From: Lepturacanthus savala
Lineage: Eukaryota; Chordata; Actinopteri; Scombriformes; Trichiuridae
DNA: 64,000 nt
Reading direction: 5' to 3'
Assembly (NCBI GenBank): GCA_030544235.1
Contig: CM060466.1
Span: 1,976,592-2,040,591 of the forward strand
In this document: in pieces, positions 26,177 through 38,429 of the stretch
How positions within the stretch are numbered: the first letter of the stretch is position 1
Layout: each line of letters starts with the position of its first letter
The notes under the pieces: model-generated
Database searches by the model: none
Seen by the model: the letters and a program-made list of their open reading frames with translations, nothing else
Told to the model about the DNA's origin: nothing
Program-made: the position numbers and the translations under genes

Positions 26177-26390
26177 ACCACTCTGATCATATTCTCTTCT
26201 TCTAAACTCCACCAGGAGGTAAAGAACAATCATCAATGACAGAACATATGAACTGAATCATTATTCTCCATCAGCTTCATGTTCAGAAGAGAATATCACA
26301 ACTCATCATCATGGTTAGTGAGACCACACACTTTAGAAACACATTTCTCAAGTCAGAAACTATAGAAATGATCCCTGAAAGTATAGTCTT
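26177..26390 (-). ncRNA. U3 snoRNA, copy 10 (array class, 2-nt deletion)
   Basis: 214 nt because of a 2-nt deletion in the stem beside box C (plus strand 'gacagaacatatg' instead of 'gacagagaacatatg'), which shortens the central helix. 5' domain intact, G-type flank. Confidence 0.83.
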
Positions 26391-27140
26391 AGTTTGACTG
26401 GGAGTGAAAACTGAATCTGATTCACAGCAAAGTGATTCTCACTCAGGGTTGATGTGTCTTGTCCAGTTATTCATGTTTAAATGATGCAGCATAACATAGT
26501 AGAAAGTAGAACATTTCCTCTGGCGAAATTGTGAAAGTGCTCTGGGTGCTACTGCCAGAGTATTTACATTATGATCAGTAATGTATTGTTGCTGCTGTGG
26601 GAGTACCCCTAATTCTGTTGCACCTCCTAGGTGTAATGACAAGAAAGTACTTATCTTAATAAGGATTAATCACATGTAATGTTAACGAGTAACAGGTGTT
26701 TGTTTATAAACCTTAACGAGCTGTGGCCTGAGCCTCAAACATTACCATGGCAACTTGAGCTTGTTGCCAATGACGACAGGTAGAGGTACACAGAACAGTG
26801 AGGAAAAGCAGCATTTTTTAGTGTGTGCACTGGTCTCCTATTTGAGCTTCGACTGATAAAACAGTAGCTCCTATCAGAAAATAAAATAGAGCATCATCAC
26901 TGTAAGGACTCCACTAACATTTTGATGTGATTTAATATTTCTACAGTAAATATTTTGGACACACTGGAAAGTTTAAAACAGGGTTCTATTCAATGAAAAC
27001 CACTTTAACCAAACCATAGTTTTTCCTGGAAAACGTTGTAGCTGAAGTGCTGAGATGACAGATTAGAAAACAACACACCAAGAAGTACCTACAGCAATCC
27101 ACATCAAAAGAAATTATTTGATTTTCATAGTATTACTATA

Positions 27141-27356
27141 ACCACTCTGATCATATTCTCTTCATCTTAACTCCACAAGGAAGTAAAGAACAATCATCAA
27201 TGACAGAGAACATATGAGCTGATTCATTATTCTCCATCAGTTTCATGTTCAGAAGAGAATATCACAACTCATCATCATGGTTAGTGAGACCAAACACTTT
27301 AGAAACACATTTCTCAAGTCAGAAACTATAGAAATGATCCCTGAAAGTATAGTCTT
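27141..27356 (-). ncRNA. U3 snoRNA, copy 11 (array class)
   Basis: 216 nt, G-type flank. The plus strand has 'cttcatcttaactcc' in the 3' hairpin and 'catcagtttcatg' at box B (CATGAAAC instead of CATGAAGC). Shares these with copy 20. Confidence 0.85.
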
Positions 27357-28041
27357 AGTTTGACTGGAAGTGAAAACTGAATCTGATTCACAGCAAAGTG
27401 ATTCTCACTCAGGGTTGATGTGTCTTGTCCAGTTATTCATGTTTAAATGATGCAGCATAACACAGTAGAAAGTAGAACATTTCCTCTGGAGAAATACTGA
27501 AAGTGCTCTGGGTGCTACTGCCAGAGTATTTACATTATGATGAGCTTCTACAAGTGTGTATTTGTAGGTCAGTGTTTAAACATGTTAATAACCACCAGGT
27601 GTTTGTTAATAAACCTTAAGGAGGTGTAATCTGAGCCTCAAACGTTACCATGGCAACCTGAGCTGGTTGCCCATGACGACAGGTAGAGGCAGACAGAATA
27701 GTGAGGAAAAGCAGCATTTTTTAGTGTCTGCACTGGTCTCCTATTTGTGAATAGACTGATAAAACAGTAGCTCCTATCAGAAAATATAATAGAGCATCAT
27801 CACTGTAAGGACTCCACTAACATTTTGATGTGATTTAATATTTCTACAGTAAATATTTTGGAAACACTGGCAAGTTTAAAAAAGAGTTCTGTTAAACCAA
27901 AACCACTTTAACCAAAACAGTCTTTCCTGGGAAATGTTGTAGCCAAAGTGCTGAAATCACAGATTGGAAAGAAATACACCCAGTACAATCTACAGAAGCC
28001 CAAATAAGATCAAATGACTTGATTTCCACAACATTACTATA

Positions 28042-28257
28042 ACCACTCTGATCATATTCTCTTCCTCTGAACTCCACAAGGAAGTAAAGAACAATCATCA
28101 ATGACAGAGAACATATGAACTGAATCATTATTCTCCATCAGCTTCATGTTCAGAAGAGAATATCACAACTCATCATCATGGTTAGTGAGACCAAACACTT
28201 TAGAAACACATTTCTCAAGTTAGAAACTATAGAAATGATCCCTGAAAGTATAGTCTT
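28042..28257 (-). ncRNA. U3 snoRNA, copy 12 (array class)
   Basis: 216 nt, T-type flank, boxes intact. 3' hairpin variant 'cctctgaactcc' and hinge variant 'caagttagaaac'. Nearly identical to copy 16, 3576 bp away. Confidence 0.88.
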
Positions 28258-28771
28258 AGTTTGACTGGGAGTGAAAACTGAATCTGATTCACAGCAAAGT
28301 GATTCTCACTCAGGGTTTATTATCTGTCATCAACAAACTCCTCCAGTTGCTGCATCTCCTCCAGTCATATCTGTTTCTATAAATGACAGAACATAACACA
28401 ACCAATCAATGCAGCCTTTTTAACAGCAGCCATATTAACATGAAACATTAGGTAAACACAGGTGTTACCAATGATACTAATTCAGGTTCTATTCAGGTCA
28501 AACAGAGTCAGGTGCTGCTATTCTACATGTTGACTCACTGTTAAGTATCTGCTTCATTAAATGGAAACTTAATTATTATCATTAACACCTGTGTTTTTCA
28601 TCATTTCCTGTCAATATGGCTGCCACGAAGAAACTCTATGACAGCACAGCTGTGATAACGAAATGCAAAGATAAAGACTGATGTAAAAGTAAAGTTAATA
28701 TACAAAAAGAAGGAGAAACAAATCATAATTCCCCTGACCTTATACTTAATATTCTTTACATTTTCTTGAAA

Positions 28772-28825
28772 ACCACTATGATCATATTTCCTCCATAAGG
28801 AAGTAAAGAACAATCATCAATGACA
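28772..28825 (-). pseudogene. U3 snoRNA 3'-end fragment 3
   Basis: Same type of 3'-end fragment as at 21292, just downstream of copy 13 in transcription direction. Confidence 0.8.
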
Positions 28826-28959
28826 CAAGTCAAGTGACAGGTTTAGGTTTTGTGCCTTATAATATTTAACATTTTACATGAAGCAGAGAATAAATGCTGT
28901 ACTAAAAGAACACCACTAACTTAAGTAAACAAGATTAATATTAATACAGATACCTAGAA

Positions 28960-29175
28960 ACCACTCTGATCATATTCTCTTCCTCTAAACTCCACAAGGA
29001 AGTAAAGAACAATCATCAATGACAGAGAACATATGAACTGAATCATTATTCTCCATCAGCTTCATGCTCAGAAGAGAATATCACAACTCATCATCATGGT
29101 TAGTGAGACCAAACACTTTAGAAACACATTTCTCAAGTCAGAAACTATAGAAATGATCCCTGAAAGTATAGTTTT
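28960..29175 (-). ncRNA. U3 snoRNA, copy 13 (array class, 5'-end substitution)
   Basis: 216 nt, G-type flank. The RNA would start AAAACTATAC rather than AAGACTATAC, a change in the otherwise invariant 5' end, shared only with copy 17. Other boxes intact. Confidence 0.85.
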
Positions 29176-29867
29176 AGTTTGACTGGGAGTGAAAACTGAA
29201 TCTGATTCACAGCAAAGTGATTCTCACTCAGGGTTGATGTGTCTTGTCCAGTTATTCATGTTTAAATGATGCAGCATAACACAGTAGAAAGTAGAACATT
29301 TCCTCTGGAGAAATTGTGAAAGTGCTCTGGGTGCTACTGCCAGAGTATTTACATTATGATGAGCTTCTACAAGTGTGTATTTGTAGTTCAGTGTTTAAAC
29401 ATGTTAATGAACACCAGGTGTTTGTTAATAAACCTTAATGAGGTGTAATCGGAGCCTCAAACGTTACCATGGCAACCTGAGCTGGTTGCCCATGACGACA
29501 GGTAGAGGCAAACAGAATAGTGAGGAAAAACAGCATTTTTTAGTGTCTGCACTGGTCTCCTATTTGAGCTTTGACTGATAAAACAGTAGCTCCTATCAGA
29601 AAATAAAATAGAGCATCATCACTGTAAGGCCTCCACTAACATTTTGATGTGATTTAATATTTCTACAGTAAATATTTCGGAGACACTGGCAAATTTAAAA
29701 CAGTTCTATTCTGTTAAATCAAAACCACTTTAACCAAACCATAGTCTGTCCTGGGAAATGTTTGAGCCAAAGTTTTGAGATCACAGAACAGGAAAAACAT
29801 ACACCAAAAAGGATCTACAGGAACCCACATGCAAACAAATGACTTGATTTTTACAGTATTACTAGAA

Positions 29868-30083
29868 ACCACTCTGATCATATTCTCTTCCTCTAAACTC
29901 CACCAGGAAGTAAAGAACAATCATCAACGACAGAGAACATATGAACTGAACCATTATTCTCCATCAGCTTCATGTTCAGAAGAGAATATCATAACTCATC
30001 ATCATGGTTAGTGAGACCAAACACTTTAGAAACACATTTCTCAAGTCAGAAACTATAGAAATGATCCCTGAAAGTATAGTCTT
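29868..30083 (-). ncRNA. U3 snoRNA, copy 14 (array class)
   Basis: 216 nt, T-type flank. Private pair of markers 'atcaacgacagag' (box C neighbourhood) and 'gaaccattattc' shared with copy 18. 5' domain intact. Confidence 0.86.
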
Positions 30084-30716
30084 AGTTTGACTGGGAGTGA
30101 AAACTGAATCTGATTCACAGCAAAGTGATTCTCACTCAGGGTTTATTATCTGTCATCAACCAACTCATCCAGTTGCTGCATCTCCTCCAGTCATATCTGT
30201 TTCTATAAATGACAGAACATAACACAACCAATCAATGCAGCCTCTGACAGCTCAGCTGTGATACTGAGATAAAGAGATGAACAAAACACCTGGAAACTAT
30301 GTGGTATACAGAATCAGAAATTTGATATCTTCTCTGGGGCAGATATAAACTGAACTGCCCGACTAAACTAGAACAGATGCAACTCAAGTTGTCTTTCATT
30401 ATTATTTCCACAGATTTTGGATGCATCACTTAAGTTTGAGGTGTTTCTTTGTTACTTCAACAAAAGACAGAACTTCAAAGATTAAATATTTATCATAATC
30501 TTTTTTCCAATGACAATTAGTATTCTCATTTGTTGAACGCATAGAAGATAATATCAAAAACATGACTGTCTTTTTGTGTCTGACAGATGGTACAACTGAA
30601 ACAACTTTAACCAACACAACCTCTCCAGGAAAATGTTCTAGTTAAAGTACTGCAATCACAAACTAAAAAAAGAAAACACATTTACAAAAAGGCACTCTCT
30701 AGACAGTATTACTATA

Positions 30717-30932
30717 ACCACTCTGATCATATTCTCTTCTTCTAAACTCCACCAGGAGGTAAAGAACAATCATCAATGACAGAGGACATATGAAATGAAT
30801 CATTATTCTCCATCAGCTTCATGTTCAGAAGAGAATATCACAACTCATCATCATGGTTAGTGAAACCAAACACTTTAGAAACACATTTCTCAAGTCAGAA
30901 ACTATAGAAATGATCCCTGAAAGTATAGTCTT
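30717..30932 (-). ncRNA. U3 snoRNA, copy 15 (array class)
   Basis: 216 nt, G-type flank. Changes in the 3' hairpin ('caccaggaggtaaag') and the central loop ('gaggacatatgaaatg'). 5' domain intact. Confidence 0.85.
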
Positions 30933-31617
30933 AGTTTGACTGGGAGTGAAAACTGAATCTGATTCACAGCAAAGTGATTCTCACTCAGGGTTGATGTGTC
31001 TTGTCCAGTTATTCATGTTTAAATGATGCAGCATAACACAGTAGAAAGTAGAACATTTCCTCTGGAGAAATACTGAAAGTGCTCTGGGTGCTACTGCCAG
31101 AGTATTTACATTATGATGAGCTTCTACAAGTGTGTATTTGTAGGTCAGTGTTTAAACATGTTAATAACCACCAGGTGTTTGTTAATAAACCTTAAGGAGG
31201 TGTAATCTGAGCCTCAAACGTTACCATGGCAACCCGAGCTGGTTGCCCATGACGACAGGTAGAGGCAGACAGAATAGTGAGGAAAAGCAGCATTTTTTAG
31301 TGTCTGCACTGGTCTCCTATTTGTGAATAGACTGATAAAACAGTAGCTCCTATCAGAAAATATAATAGAGCATCATCACTGTAAGGACTCCACTAACATT
31401 TTGATGTGATTTAATATTTCTACAGTAAATATTTTGGAAACACTGGCAAGTTTAAAAAAGAGTTCTGTTAAACCAAAACCACTTTAACCAAAACAGTCTT
31501 TCCTGGGAAATGTTGTAGCCAAAGTGCTGAAATCACAGATTGGAAAGAAATACACCCAGTACAATCTACAGAAGCCCAAATAAGATCAAATGACTTGATT
31601 TCCACAACATTACTATA

Positions 31618-31833
31618 ACCACTCTGATCATATTCTCTTCCTCTGAACTCCACAAGGAAGTAAAGAACAATCATCAATGACAGAGAACATATGAACTGAA
31701 TCATTATTCTCCATCAGCTTCATGTTCAGAAGAGAATATCACAACTCATCATCATGGTTAGTGAGACCAAACACTTTAGAAACACATTTCTCAAGTTAGA
31801 AACTATAGAAATGATCCCTGAAAGTATAGTCTT
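31618..31833 (-). ncRNA. U3 snoRNA, copy 16 (array class)
   Basis: 216 nt, T-type flank. Near-identical duplicate of copy 12 within the 3.58-kb tandem duplication. Confidence 0.88.
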
Positions 31834-32347
31834 AGTTTGACTGGGAGTGAAAACTGAATCTGATTCACAGCAAAGTGATTCTCACTCAGGGTTTATTATC
31901 TGTCATCAACAAACTCCTCCAGTTGCTGCATCTCCTCCAGTCATATCTGTTTCTATAAATGACAGAACATAACACAACCAATCAATGCAGCCTTTTTAAC
32001 AGCAGCCATATTAACATGAAACATTAGGTAAACACAGGTGTTACCAATGATACTAATTCAGGTTCTATTCAGGTCAAACAGAGTCAGGTGCTGCTATTCT
32101 ACATGTTGACTCACTGTTAAGTATCTGCTTCATTAAATGGAAACTTAATTATTATCATTAACACCTGTGTTTTTCATCATTTCCTGTCAATATGGCTGCC
32201 ACGAAGAAACTCTATGACAGCACAGCTGTGATAACGAAATGCAAAGATAAAGACTGATGTAAAAGTAAAGTTAATATACAAAAAGAAGGAGAAACAAATC
32301 ATAATTCCCCTGACCTTATACTTAATATTCTTTACATTTTCTTGAAA

Positions 32348-32401
32348 ACCACTATGATCATATTTCCTCCATAAGGAAGTAAAGAACAATCATCAATGAC
32401 A
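32348..32401 (-). pseudogene. U3 snoRNA 3'-end fragment 4
   Basis: Duplicate of fragment 3 within the 3.58-kb tandem duplication, downstream of copy 17. Confidence 0.8.
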
Positions 32402-32535
32402 CAAGTCAAGTGACAGGTTTAGGTTTTGTGCCTTATAATATTTAACATTTTACATGCAGCAGAGAATAAATGCTGTACTAAAAGAACACCACTAACTTAA
32501 GTAAACAAGATTAATATTAATACAGATACCTAGAA

Positions 32536-32751
32536 ACCACTCTGATCATATTCTCTTCCTCTAAACTCCACAAGGAAGTAAAGAACAATCATCAATGACA
32601 GAGAACATATGAACTGAATCATTATTCTCCATCAGCTTCATGCTCAGAAGAGAATATCATAACTCATCATCATGGTTAGTGAGACCAAACACTTTTGAAA
32701 CACATTTCTCAAGTCAGAAACTATAGAAATGATCCCTGAAAGTATAGTTTT
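32536..32751 (-). ncRNA. U3 snoRNA, copy 17 (array class, 5'-end substitution)
   Basis: 216 nt, G-type flank. Duplicate of copy 13 sharing the AAAACTATAC start, with extra changes ('atcataactc', 'cacttttgaaac' on the plus strand). Confidence 0.85.
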
Positions 32752-33445
32752 AGTTTGACTGGGAGTGAAAACTGAATCTGATTCACAGCAAAGTGATTCT
32801 CACTCAGGGTTGATGTGTCTTGTCCAGTTATTCATGTTTAAATGATGCAGCATAACACAGTAGAAAGTAGAACATTTCCTCTGGAGAAATTGTGAAAGTG
32901 CTCTGGGTGCTACTGCCAGAGTATTTACATTATGATGAGCTTCTACAAGTGTGTATTTGTAGTTCAGTGTTTAAACATGTTAATGAACACCAGGTGTTTG
33001 TTAATAAACCTTAATGAGGTGTAATCGGAGCCTCAAACGTTACCATGGCAACCTGAGCTGGTTGCCCATGACGACAGGTAGAGGCAAACAGAATAGTGAG
33101 GAAAAACAGCATTTTTTAGTGTCTGCACTGGTCTCCTATTTGAGCTTTGACTGATAAAACAGTAGCTCCTATCAGAAAATAAAATAGAGCATCATCACTG
33201 TAAGGACTCCACTAACATTTTGATGTGATTTAATATTTCTACAGTAAATATTTCGGAGACACTGGAAAGTTTAAAACAGAGTTCTGTTCTGTTCAATCAA
33301 AACCACTTTAACCAAACCATAGTCTGTCCTGGGAAATGTTTGAGCCAAAGTTTTGAGATCACAGAACAGGAAAAACATACACCAAAAAGGATCTACAGGA
33401 ACCCACATGCAAACAAATGACTTGATTTTTACAGTATTACTAGAA

Positions 33446-33661
33446 ACCACTCTGATCATATTCTCTTCCTCTAAACTCCACCAGGAAGTAAAGAACAATC
33501 ATCAACGACAGAGAACATATGAACTGAACCATTATTCTCCATCAGCTTCATGTTCAGAAGAGAATATCATAACTCATCATCATGGTTAGTGAGACCAAAC
33601 ACTTTAGAAACACATTTCTCAAGTCAGAAACTATAGAAATGATCCCTGAAAGTATAGTCTT
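33446..33661 (-). ncRNA. U3 snoRNA, copy 18 (array class)
   Basis: 216 nt, T-type flank. Duplicate of copy 14 with the same two markers. Confidence 0.86.
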
Positions 33662-34294
33662 AGTTTGACTGGGAGTGAAAACTGAATCTGATTCACAGCA
33701 AAGTGATTCTCACTCAGGGTTTATTATCTGTCATCAACCAACTCATCCAGTTGCTGCATCTCCTCCAGTCATATCTGTTTCTATAAATGACAGAACATAA
33801 CACAACCAATCAATGCAGCCTCTGACAGCTCAGCTGTGATACTGAGATAAAGAGATGAACAAAACACCTGGAAACTATGTGGTATACAGAATCAGAAATT
33901 TGATATCTTCTCTGGGGCAGATATAAACTGAACTGCCCGACTAAACTAGAACAGATGCAACTCAAGTTGTCTTTCATTATTATTTCCACAGATTTTGGAT
34001 GCATCACTTAAGTTTGAGGTGTTTCTTTGTTACTTCAACAAAAGACAGAACTTCAAAGATTAAATATTTATCATAATCTTTTTTCCAATGACAATTAGTA
34101 TTCTCATTTGTTGAACGCATAGAAGATAATATCAAAAACATGACTGTCTTTTTGTGTCTGACAGATGGTACAACTGAAACAACTTTAACCAACACAACCT
34201 CTCCTGGAAAATGTTCTAGTTAAAGTACTGCAATCACAAACTAAAAAAAGAAAACACATTTACAAAAAGACACTCTTTAGACAGTATTACTATA

Positions 34295-34510
34295 ACCACT
34301 CTGATCATATTCTCTTCTTCTAAACTCCACCAGAAAGTAAAGAACAATCATCAATGACAGAGAACATATGAACTGAATCATTATTCTCCATCAGCTTCAT
34401 GTTCAGAAGAGAATATCACAACTCATCATCATGGTTAGTGAGACCAAACACTTTAGAAACACATTTCTCAAGTCAGAAACTATAGAAATGATCCCTGAAA
34501 GTATAGTCTT
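34295..34510 (-). ncRNA. U3 snoRNA, copy 19 (array class)
   Basis: 216 nt, G-type flank. 3' hairpin variant 'caccagaaagtaaag', otherwise consensus with intact boxes. Confidence 0.87.
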
Positions 34511-35260
34511 AGTTTGACTGGGAGTGAAAACTGAATCTGATTCACAGCAAAGTGATTCTCACTCAGGGTTGATGTGTCTTGTCCAGTTATTCATGTTTAA
34601 ATGATGCAGCATAACACAGTAGAAAGTAGAACATTTCCTCTGGCGAAATTGTGAAAGTGCTCTGGGTGCTACTGCCAGAGTATTTACATTATGATCAGTA
34701 ATGTATTGTTGCTGCTGTGGGAGTACCCCTAATTCTGTTGCACTTCCTAGGTGTAATGACAAGAAAGTACTTATCTTAATAAGGATTAATCACATGTAAT
34801 GTTAACGAGTAACAGGTGTTTGTTTATAAACCTTAACGAGCTGTGGCCTGAGCCTCAAACATTACCATGGCAACTTGAGCTTGTTGCCAATGACGACAGG
34901 TAGAGGTAGACAGAACAGTGAGGAAAAGCAGCATTTTTTAGTGTGTGCACTGGTCTCCTATTTGAGCTTCGACTGATAAAACAGTAGCTCCTATCAGAAA
35001 ATAAAATAGAGCATCATCACTGTAAGGACTCCACTAACATTTTGATGTGATTTAATATTTCTACAGTAAATATTTTGGAGACACTGGAAAGTTTAAAACA
35101 GGGTTCTGTTCAATGAAAACCACTTTAACCAAACCATAGTTTTTCCTGGAAAATGTTGTAGCTGAAGTGCTGAGATGACAGATTAGAAAACAACACACCA
35201 AGAAGTACCTACAGCAATCCACATCAAAAGAAATTATTTGATTTTCATAGTATTACTATA

Positions 35261-35476
35261 ACCACTCTGATCATATTCTCTTCATCTTAACTCCACAAGG
35301 AAGTAAAGAACAATCATCAATGACAGAGAACATATGAACTGAATCATTATTCTCCATCAGTTTCATGTTCAGAAGAGAATATCACAACTCATCATCATGG
35401 TTAGTGAGACCAAACACTTTAGAAACACATTTCTCAAGTCAGAAACTATAGAAATGATCCCTGAAAGTATAGTCTT
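35261..35476 (-). ncRNA. U3 snoRNA, copy 20 (array class)
   Basis: 216 nt. The body matches copy 11 ('cttcatcttaactcc', 'catcagtttcatg') but the upstream flank is T type, pointing to recombination or conversion between units at the promoter block. Confidence 0.85.
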
Positions 35477-35992
35477 AGTTTGACTGGAAGTGAAAACTGA
35501 ATCTGATTCACAGCAAAGTGATTCTCACTCAGGGTTTATTATCTGTCATCAACAAACTCCTCCAGTTGCTGCATCTCCTCCAGTCATATCTGTTTCTATA
35601 AATGACAGAACATAACACAACCAATCAATGCAGCCTTTTTAACAGCAGCCATATTAACATGAAACATTAGGTAAACACAGGTGTTACCAATGATACTAAT
35701 TCAGGTTCTATTCAGGTCAAACAGAGTCAGGTGCTGCTATTCTACATGTTGACTCACTGTTAAGTATCTGCTTCATTAAATGGAAACTTAATTATTATCA
35801 TTAACACCTGTGTTTTTCATCATTTCCTGTCAATATGGCTGCCACAAAGAAACTCTATGACAGCACAGCTGTGATAAAGAAATAGAAAGATAAATAAAAC
35901 ACTGATGTAAAAGTAAATTAATATATAAAAAAGGAGAAACGAATCATAATTGACCTGACCTTATACTTGATATTCTTTACAGTTTCTTGAAA

Positions 35993-36038
35993 ACCACTAT
36001 GATCATATTCCCTCCATAAGGAAGTAAAGAACAATCAT
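35993..36038 (-). pseudogene. U3 snoRNA 3'-end fragment 5
   Basis: Shorter version of the recurring 3'-end fragment, ending inside box C ('caatcatgtgac' instead of 'caatcatcaatgac'). Confidence 0.75.
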
Positions 36039-36164
36039 GTGACAGGTTTAGGTTTTGTGCCTTATAATATTTAACATTTTACATGCAGCAGAGAATAAAC
36101 GCTGTACTAAAAGAACATAACTGACTTAGGTAAACAAGATTAATATTAATACAGATATCTAGAA

Positions 36165-36380
36165 ACCACTCTGATCATATTCTCTTCCTCTGAACTCCTC
36201 AAGGAAGTAAAGAACAATCATCAATGACAGAGAACATATGAACTGAATCATTATTCTCCATCAGCTTCATGTTCAGAAGAGAATATCACAACTCATCATC
36301 ATGGTTAGTGAGACCAAACACTTTAGAAACACATTTCTCAAGTCAGAAACTATAGAAATGATCCCTGAAAGTATAGTCTT
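36165..36380 (-). ncRNA. U3 snoRNA, copy 21 (array class)
   Basis: 216 nt, G-type flank, boxes intact. 3' hairpin variant 'cctctgaactcctcaagg'. 3' flank of the type leading into fragment 5. Confidence 0.87.
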
Positions 36381-37303
36381 AGTTTGACTGGGAGTGAAAA
36401 CTGAATCTGATTCACAGCAAAGTGATTCTCACTCAGGGTTGATGTGTCTTGTCCAGTTATTTATGTTTAATTGATGCAGCATAACACAGTAGAAAGTAGA
36501 ACATTTCCTCTGGAGAAATACTGAAATGGCTTTGGGTGCTACTGCCAGACTCTTCACATAATAAGGAGCTTCTACAGACATTTCTAACAAATAATACTAG
36601 TCAATTTTTATATTATATACAACAATCATTTCAAGTATTTATTCAGCAACTTATGTCCTTCAACAGGTTTACTACTCACTTTTGATATTTCAAAATTCTA
36701 TGCCAGTCCATTCATGCTTGTTTCCACTGAGATGTGTGTGTGTATGTGTGTGTTTCTGTGTGTGTAAGATGTCAAACATTATGATGATCTTCATACTGTC
36801 AGTCTGATTCATCACGTGTATTTGTAGGCCAGTGTTGAAACATGTTAACGAGTGACAGGTGTTTGTTAATAAACCTTAACGAGCTGTGGCCTGAGCCTCG
36901 AATGTTACCATGGCGACTTGAGCTGGTTGCCCATGACGACAGGTAGAGGCAGACAGAACAGTGATAAAAAACAGCATTTTTTAGTGTCTGCACTGGTCTC
37001 CTATTTGAGCTTCGACTGATAAAACAGTAGCTCCTATCAGAAAATAAAATATAGCATCATCACTGTAAGGACTCCACTAACATTTTGATGTGATTTAATA
37101 TTTCTACAGTAAATATTTTGGAGACACTGGCAAGTTTAAAACAGAGTTCTGTTAAACCAAAACCACTTTAACCAAAGCAGTCTTTCCTGGGAAATGTTTG
37201 AGCCAAAGTTTTGAGACCACAGAACAGGAAAAAAATACACCAAAAAGGATCTACAGGAATCCACATGCAAACAAATGACTTGATTTTTACAGTATTACTA
37301 GAA

Positions 37304-37519
37304 ACCACTCTGATCATATTCTCTTCCTCTAAACTCCACAAGGAACTAAAGAACAATCATCAATGACAGAGAACATATGAACTGAATCATTATTCTCCAT
37401 CAGCTTCATGTTCTGAAGAGAATATCACAACTCATCATCATGGTTAGTGAGACCAAACACTTTAGAAACACATTTCTCAAGTCAGAAACTATAGAAATGA
37501 TCCCTGAAAGTATAGTCTT
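37304..37519 (-). ncRNA. U3 snoRNA, copy 22 (array class, last of array)
   Basis: 216 nt, PSE-like block present. The flank starts as T type ('gggtttattatctg') but breaks off at about 37587 into unrelated sequence, so this is the first unit in transcription order. Shares 'catgttctgaagag' with copy 6. Confidence 0.87.
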
Positions 37520-37590
37520 AGTTTGACTGGGAGTGAAAACTGAATCTGATTCACAGCAAAGTGATTCTCACTCAGGGTTTATTATCTGCT

Positions 37591-38425
37591 GTAGAAGAAA
37601 AGAATCTCTCCTCTAACTGATTTATAATCAAAACTATTTGTGTTTCACTCTTGTCAATGACTGAATAACATGTGTAATTACTTTCAAACACCACTAACTA
37701 ATCTAAGGAGGCAGAAACAGGTGATGGACATGAATCTTCATGTAGCATTAAACATGCATGGGTCGAAACTTCATGGTGATTCATATAGAAGATAAATCCA
37801 TGTGCTTCATTTGCTCCACTCCACCATCAAGTGGACAAATAAAGGTAAGACAGCCAGAGTAGTTAAAGTTACACTATGATTCACTATGTGAAGATTCATT
37901 CATTCATTCATTCATTCCTCTATCTTAGTCCTAGTGATTAAGAGACATTAAACCACTTGAGCCACTTGGTTCAAGAAAAAGTTCATTTCTCAAATCTTCA
38001 TGTGCACATGAATCCACGTCCAGGACAAGTGTATAATCTGCTGGATCTGAACCATAGAATGTTAGTGCATTGATTTGTGTGTGTGTTATGTCTGTTGGGA
38101 ATGACTATGAATAACAAAACACGTACGACCAAGTTCTTTCTGCACATTAAATACCATATATGTGTATAATACATTTTTTAGAATGTAGTCTGTGTGTATA
38201 TTTTCCCAAAATGGTAAAATGGAATGGATGAAAGTGTTTGTGGGACTAGAAAAGGGACACAAATTATGTTTGTGTAACTTGAATAATGATGTACAGAACA
38301 ATTTTATTACAAAACAATAACGTCTTAAGAGGTTTAATTTCTTTTTGTTGATAAATCTTTCTCTTCCTAAACTCTCCAAACCATATAAAGTCTTTACAAA
38401 CTCTAATATCCGAACTATCCAAACT
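37591..38425. other. unique spacer, no gene recognised
   Basis: AT-rich sequence with a short (ATTC)n run near 37895-37917. The open frame at 38086-38379 has no recognisable feature. Confidence 0.5.
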
Positions 38426-38429
38426 GACC

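Larger units (their letters stand above)
17310..37590 (-). repeat. tandem array of U3 snoRNA units with higher-order duplications
   Basis: About 20 kb of units, each containing a minus-strand U3 snoRNA gene plus its promoter block and an AT-rich spacer. Start-to-start distances of full copies are mostly about 850-1140 bp. Two alternative 5' flanks follow the PSE-like block: 'G type' (...CAGGGTTGATGTGTCTTGTC) and 'T type' (...CAGGGTTTATTATCTGTC). Spacers contain further shared pieces, such as one with CCATGGCAACCTGAGCTGG, the box-like 'tagtgtctgcactggtctcc', and a TG-repeat block near 20000, 24760 and 36735. Blocks of about 3576-3578 bp (28042/31618, 28960/32536, 29868/33446, 30717/34295) and of 3627 bp (20565/24192) recur. 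This is a multicopy RNA gene family rather than a simple satellite. Confidence 0.93.

Noticed and set aside
20415..34195. Repeated minus-strand frames of 62-96 codons (for example starting MIQFICSLSLMIVLYFLVEF or MFFTSLW) recurring through the array
   Set aside because: They are translations across the U3 body and its 3' flank. The shared sequence is explained by U3 RNA structure, frames break and shift between copies, and there is no codon bias. Not a protein family.
17310..37590. Array as processed (reverse-transcribed) U3 pseudogenes or as a LINE/satellite
   Set aside because: Units retain upstream promoter sequence, lack poly-A tails and target-site duplications around the RNA, are all in one orientation, and duplicate as large blocks. 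This fits DNA-level tandem amplification.
17310..37590. CRISPR-like or bacterial repeat interpretation
   Set aside because: Unit lengths near 1 kb, vertebrate genes on both sides and no short repeat/spacer pattern.
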